Assembly (NCBI RefSeq): GCF_963678635.1
Contig: NC_087064.1
Location: 18,214,509-18,278,508, forward strand
Origin: Symsagittifera roscoffensis
Taxonomy: Eukaryota; Xenacoelomorpha; Acoela; Convolutidae
Direction: 5' to 3'
Length of the DNA stretch: 64,000 bases
Both the position numbers and the translations under genes were made by a program. The notes below the pieces were generated by a model. The model was not told the origin of the DNA. It saw only the letters and a list, made by a program, of their open reading frames with translations, and made no database searches. Numbering within the stretch: position 1 is the stretch's first letter; the number at the start of each line of letters is the position of its first letter. Shown in pieces: positions 55,733 through 64,000 of the stretch.

Positions 55733-56174
55733 CAATCTCTAGTCTGTTGCAACGGTATAGTCAGATTATTAAAAACATTACATCCACATAATTGTAACAT
55801 GTTATAAGCATGTTGTGTCATTAACTGTTGTAATTTTGGCGATAGCTTGATAACAATCAAAAAAATTCTTTTCACTCAGCAAGCATCGTAATTTTTAAAC
55901 CAGCTTGCTATACGCGCGATTTATTTCAATCGTTCAAAACTATTTGAAGTTGTCTGAAAGTCAGTTAGAAATCAAAAACGAAAAATATTATTCGTAACGT
56001 GCTGAAGAACTATAGCACAGAATGTTCCGACCAGTCTTAAAAAATAAAAAACAAATTAAAATTAGTCTTGTTTTAATTCTGCGTGGTGTGATAAAAAGAT
56101 CTGAACGAAAAAAATAAAACTTAGGCATATTCGACATTCATAATAAAATAGGCGATTGGTAAACAGTTTTTGTA

Positions 56175-56757
56175 CAGTGCTGATTTAAATTATCCGGACA
56201 AAACGAACAAAACTTGAATTTTCAAACGCGTTTTTCTCAAATTGGGTTAAGATTAGACAAAAAGTGAAGAAAACAAAAGTTGCTTAGAATTTCACCAGAA
56301 TTAATATGGTGCCATTTTTTCTCCGAAATTCTCAACAAAAAATTTACCCCAAAAATGGGTCATTTTGGCTTTTTTCAATTAATCAAGAATTACGCAGAAA
56401 CTACTTTGTTAATTGATGAGAAAATTATATCACAGGAAGCCTCTTACGCAGTTCAACAAAGTTTAAGAAGGGTTAAATCTCCAAAAACCAGTATAAGAGA
56501 AAAAATTATCACCTGATAGTCAATAAATGTGATTTTTACTATATAAAACCCAGAAGTTCTGTTTAAAAATAAATTTTAAACAATTTGCGCAATTTGTTGA
56601 GAATTTCGGAGAAAAAATGGCACCATATTAATTCTGGTGAAATTCTAAGCAACTTTTGTTCTCTTCACTTTTTGTCTAATCTTAACCCAATTTGAGAAAA
56701 ACGCGTTTGAAAATTCAAGTTTTGTTCGTTTTGTCCGGATAATTTAAATCAGCACTG
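56175..56757 (+). mobile_element. 583-bp Tc1/mariner-like MITE with ~164-bp inverted repeats
   Basis: The element begins CAGTGCTGATTTAAATTATC and ends with its complement, with TA on both sides (56173-56174 and 56758-56759). The arms extend about 164 bp each and are nearly perfect. CAGTG termini and TA duplication place it with Tc1/mariner-type transposons. The ~255-bp centre encodes no transposase. Confidence 0.85.
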
Positions 56758-57907
56758 TATATTCGAATAGAAAAACAAATGACTAGAAAAACAAAAAAAT
56801 CATAAACAAACCAAAGCAAGTCAACAAAAAGAAACCAAATTTTTTTCAATTTTTTAAGTTTCTAATTTTTTGATGCTTAAAATGGCGTAAACAAACTCTT
56901 AAAATAGCGTAAAGAAAATTAATTTTTCGAGTAAAACTAAATTAAGGCACAAATAAACTATTGTAAACGGCTTAAATTAAGCCAAAACTGAGCCCGAAAT
57001 TAGACCAAAAGGCAAAAGATTCAAACATGGTTTTTCTCGACACTGAGAAAGTTTTTAAATTTTTTTACACCGTTCAAACCACGACTGAAAGGGCTTTAAT
57101 ATCACTCTACCTATTCCGATTATTATTTGTTGTACCTGATTTTCGTGAATTAAAAAAACACATGAATACTAAGTTCAATGGTCGGAACAAAAAGCATAAA
57201 TCAGATGAACAGGGAAGCTATTACGTTTTTTTGCATTTTGAAGCAGCCTTTTTACCAATACATTCCAATACTCCAGCTTTGATTCGCCCAAAAATTATTA
57301 TACTTAAGAAGACCCAAGAATTTCAAGATATCAGAAAAACTCCTAAAGGAATCTTAAAAAACCAGAAACCAAAAAAATCATGCTCTCAGTAAGGATTTAA
57401 ATGAATTTTGATTTTGAGTTTAAAAAAAAATAAATATGAAAACAATTATCAGTAAGCCATCAAATCAATTCCGATGCAGCTGAATAGATCAACCATTAAA
57501 TGTCTTTAAATTAGTATGATAACAAGAAAATACGAGACGCCCAACAACGTTCTAGCGTTTAATCTGCAGTGCTTAACCTTCGAATCAAAAGTGGGTACCG
57601 CGAAAACTCGTTATGCTATATTTAAAAAAATTAAAACGCGCATTTACTGAATTAATTATTGCGAATTGTCAGTCTCCTTAATTTCAGCCAGTTAAACTTT
57701 TTGCCGGTTGTCGTATAACGCAAAATCTGCAGGTTCATAAAAAATGAAATTTCTTGAGCAAGACTATGCTCATCTGCTTGTTTAATAAGAATCATCCCAA
57801 ACACAGAGGCAAGGAGGAGCTGTGCACCACTCGCGATATTACTCCGACAACACAGCGCAAACTCGAAAGTCGAAAAGAAGACGAAATAGGCTGATTTGAC
57901 AAAACGA
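56758..57907. other. Intergenic AT-rich sequence
   Basis: A 121-codon ATG-initiated ORF (57027-57392) is present but has low complexity, lacks recognisable motifs and has no flanking gene signals, so I do not call it a gene. Confidence 0.4.
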
Positions 57908-58378
57908 AATCAACTACGAGGCCAAACTGAGCACTAACAGACTCTCGATCTTGTTGTCTGTAGGTCACTGGAATCCAGAGAAATGTCTTTGAACATGTTC
58001 CAAAATTTAGATGCATTCCACTAACAAGATTTCTGAAATTCCGCGCACAAATACCTATGACCTAAATTTTGTACACAGAGGCGAAGCTGAGCTTCGCACC
58101 ACTGAAATTCCGCACACAAATACCTATGACCTAAATTTTGTACACAGAGGCGAAGCTGAGATTCGCACCACTACTGTGCAATCAGCTACGAGGCCAAACT
58201 AGGCACTAACAGACTCTCGATCTTGGTGTCTGTAGGTCACTGGAATCCAGAGAAATGTCTTCGAACATGTTCGAAAATTTAGGTGCATTCCACTTACAAG
58301 ATTTCTGAAATTCCACGCACAAATACTTATGAACTAAATTGTGTACACAGAGGCGAAGCTGAGCTTCGCACCACTTGC
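57908..58378 (+). repeat. 272-bp tandem duplication with an internal 69-bp duplication
   Basis: A block beginning ACGAGGCCAAACT occurs at 57908 and again at 58180 (second copy shorter). In the first copy a 69-bp segment (from 58035) is itself repeated (from 58104). Each segment carries the hairpin GCGAAGC-TGA-GCTTCGC or a one-base variant. No function is evident. Confidence 0.8.
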
Positions 58379-58589
58379 GATACAAGTATGAATGACTATG
58401 AAACTCAAACGGAAAAACTCAAAAAATCGGTTTTGTCAAAAAAGTTCAACAAAAGCCCGAAGTATCCGGCCCAAAATTGCCTGCACCAATAGAGACTCTA
58501 CAATGAGCTTTGGAAATGCTATACAGAAGCCAAGTTTTCAAAAAGTCCTTTGCGGAACTAAGCAGACAATACTCTAAATTATGCAATTT

Positions 58590-58810
58590 TCTATTTGCAA
58601 GAAAAACAGGTCTCAACTGGAATCGAACTCCCGGGATTTGTCGTCTCAAGCATGGGGTTTACAGCAACTTGGAACAAAACTGATCTATCGCGCTACGGGA
58701 ACTATGCCGACCGATAAAAATAAACAGACGGACGACAGTCCGAAAAAGCACAAAACTCTATTTTGCACAAACTAAAAGGCCTCGCCGGATTCGAACCTCA
58801 AATCTTTGAC
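58590..58810 (-). mobile_element. tRNA-related SINE-like copies (two B-box remnants)
   Basis: Two minus-strand B-box-like motifs, GAGTTCGATTCC (58619-58630) and GGTTCGAATCC (58787-58797), each lie next to a TTGAGACG anticodon-loop-like segment. Between them is the same CCGATAAAAATAAACAGACGG-type body seen in the other copies. They do not fold into a complete tRNA. Confidence 0.45.
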
Positions 58811-59220
58811 GTCTCAAGCTGTTTTTTTTTATATCTACGCCAGATGAGCCGGATGGTTGATTGGATTTGAACTGATAATTACCAAGCGTTAACAAAGCAG
58901 AAACAACATGAACAGAAACCCTTCATGTCGAAAAGAATTTCAAAAAAAAACAAACTTTTAAAAATTGTCCCTTTTCCCCTCGGAGCACACACGCGCACAA
59001 AATTTTTTTCGGGTGAAATGACGGAATAAGAGGCCATTAAGTCGATATTAATTAAGCCGAAACTTCTTAAGCACATAAAAAGACGAAAAAAAAGTGAAAT
59101 TTTAACAAATCGAGCTGGTAATATTTCAACGAAAGTGAAAAGCAAATTTCGATTCGGCCGATTTTTAAAATGCGTTAAGCAACTGCAGTGAAAATTGTTT
59201 ACAGCTAAAATAAAGGATGC

Positions 59221-59400
59221 TTAGATGTGGCAGCTAAGCCGATAAAATATGAGCAGACAAATAAATGGCCGAAGTTTTTTTGAACCGGAACATTTACTGT
59301 TCGAAAAATCGGGTCCTGGCCAGATTCGAACTGACGACCTTTGCCGTCCCAGGCGTATTCGTTATCACCAGGTTAAGTGTGCAAGCGACACTACAAAATT
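59221..59400 (-). mobile_element. tRNA-related SINE-like copy
   Basis: The minus strand shows GGTGATAACGAATACGCCTGGG (D-arm to anticodon-like) then CAGTTCGAATCTGG (B box, about 59332-59342), followed by a body shared with the copy at 46843. The head is tRNA-like but lacks matching acceptor ends. Confidence 0.5.
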
Positions 59401-61159
59401 TGAACTCACTAATGGTACCACCAGTAGTCCAATGAGTTCTGTGGACCAAGTTGTTCACGGGAAAAACCGTCTACTACCCGATTGCAATACCCTTGCTTAT
59501 CGCATGGGTAAACAAGCAAATAGAGCTTGTTGTTCCCCAAACTGCAATCAGATTCCGCAAATATAAGCGGTTACCGCAAAACGGTAATTTAGAATGAAAT
59601 GAATATATACATATTTGTTTCTGAATTCCACAAATTGTTCCGGGATCCGCAAATTTCGCTGCGGATTCCACAAATTCTCCTGTTTCGGGAGCTATTTTGA
59701 GCAAAATAATGTTTTAGCAAGTGTTTGTCGAGCCCAGAACAGCTAGGAAGAACAATGAAAACTAGCAAGATTGTGGATTCCGCTGAAAATCTGTTTTCGG
59801 CCTGTTGCGGAATCCGCCTGCAATTCACTAAATACAGTTTGGCCTCTTAAGAAAAAAAACGCCAAGGAAAACAGGTTAATGGTAAGATTTATTGTTAAGT
59901 TGCCTAAAAAACCGGCAATACTTGAGCAGACAACTGTTGTGCTGAAAACAAATATATTTCCTTAAAAAATAATGGAAAAGATCAAAAGTACCCTTCTCAA
60001 AACCCATTCACACAAGACTCTTTTTTCGCTCTTCAAAAAATGCAATATGAATAGAACCCGTTTTTAAAATGTGACAACACTTGTTTATCGCAAGCATAGA
60101 AAAACCAACGGGCCCCGGAAGCTAAAACTGCGTCTGAACAATGAGTGAACATAATTATTACAAAAAGTTGACTGATGAACAAAAGGAACGATTTATACCA
60201 GACTGCAGAAGAAAAACCAAATAACATAACAGCTTTACTGAACAATTGAAACGACACCTAAAATGGTCCAGTTAAATTGCTTTTTGCGCCCGAAATTGAG
60301 CGTTGATTACCATGAGTTCAGATTGTATAGAAAAGTCAGAAAATCAATCTCCTTTCCCTGTGCAATGGCACGGAACTCAAAGTGTCTTTTCACATGAACT
60401 ACCCAAAAAATAAGAAATAGGAGAAGTGTAAAAAAACATAGCTAACAGACAGTTGGAAAGGAGTCAATGCACACAAGGAAATAAAAATAAACTTAATTAC
60501 TTAAAAAAACTTCAATTTTTGAATTTCCAAGTAAAAAATATATGGCTTTAAAGCTCTTCGATCTTCAAGAACAATTTATGATTGACACCTTTTTGATCAA
60601 AGAAAGCTGGATCAATAGGTAAAATTTATATTCCGCTGAGAAATTAAAATCCCCTTTCGAAATGAGAAGTCGATCACGTTTTTCTTAACCTTTGCACTTT
60701 GCTGTTTGATAGTGAAATTTGCCTTCCTTTTACCAAGAAAACGAACTGAACTTAGGAAATCAAAATTCCAACCACGAAAATTCAATTTTGAGCGTGAACA
60801 AAATTGAAGACTTTTCCTGCCAAAAAATATCATCCATTTAATTACAAAAACCCCTAAATCTCAAACAATCGCTTGCCTCTCAAATCTTTCCACGATTGCA
60901 AAGTCTTGGAACATATCCAAAATCCCGTAAACTTCTGTCCTACAGACTTCGTCCATTTAGTTAATAAGAGAATTGCGTGAAGATTTCGTAAATTTGAAAA
61001 CGAGAATAACATTTATATTTTCAGGAGATATAATAACAAGATTACAGTTCAGTGAACGAGAATTGGAAATCTATCTGCTAAGTAAATAATGATCAGTTTT
61101 TAGCAGTTTGAAAACACCATCAAAATTTTGTTTTTGTCTAACTGAAAAAGAGTTTTCTT
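59401..61159. other. Intergenic and 3' flank of the helicase gene
   Basis: No exon or RNA gene is supported. A locally repetitive CGGATTCCACAAATT-type motif is seen at 59630-59680. Confidence 0.4.

Positions 61160-64000
<2,841 letters not shown>

Noticed and set aside
57027-57392. A 121-codon ATG ORF
   Set aside because: AT-rich, no motif, no splice or promoter context, in a repeat-rich intergenic region. Chance length is plausible.

Overview
The window is animal nuclear DNA. It has GT-AG introns, an Ddx5/Ddx17-type RNA helicase gene split by introns, abundant small DNA transposons and a long satellite array. Base composition is AT-rich. The sequence does not fix the species; an invertebrate metazoan is the best guess.

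Bases 1-18063 are most of a very large, apparently intact Ty3/Gypsy-class (Metaviridae) LTR element with a complex, retrovirus-like layout. In order: a 770-nt leader, a small very basic ORF (771-1238), one uninterrupted Gag-Pol ORF of 2740 codons (1213-9435: capsid, CCHC knuckle, protease, RT, RNase H, integrase with GPY/F module), two tiny membrane-protein ORFs (10033-10263, 10260-10448), a 1.1-kb open frame with no in-frame AUG (10454-11590), a 872-aa Env-like glycoprotein (11578-14196), an orphan 599-aa ORF (14193-15992), a consensus 78-nt intron just past that stop, about 1.4 kb of structured 3' non-coding RNA, a polypurine tract and the 3' LTR (17522-18063, TGTTC...GAACA). The 5' LTR and primer-binding site lie left of the window. 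Four neighbouring ORF pairs overlap at start/stop. A candidate splice from just after the gag AUG into the first membrane ORF keeps the reading frame. I read Env as resembling the glycoproteins of chuviruses and related negative-strand viruses, not the classical Gypsy Env; this is inference.

Bases 18064-40500 hold no recognisable gene. They contain non-autonomous hAT-like elements (one with a perfect 8-bp target duplication), an inverted-repeat element with an 8-bp duplication, and a composite tandem array at about 21967-34135. In the array, three nearly identical 1.4-kb units alternate with blocks of a near-palindromic ~22-bp satellite showing higher-order repeats. Beyond it lie many copies of a ~530-bp hairpin-bearing repeat.

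Bases 40562-55599 carry minus-strand exons. A gene starting at 55599 (TATA box, signal peptide, ectodomain, one transmembrane segment) has three exons whose splice phases agree. Downstream on the same strand is a series of short exons, nearly all phase 1-1, several of which resemble each other. They are either a repeated-domain gene or a tandem set of alternative exons.

Bases 55600-61159 are repeats (a TA-flanked long-TIR element, a 272-bp tandem duplication, tRNA-related SINE-like copies). Bases 61160-64000 are the 3' three exons of the helicase gene, whose 5' end runs off the right edge.
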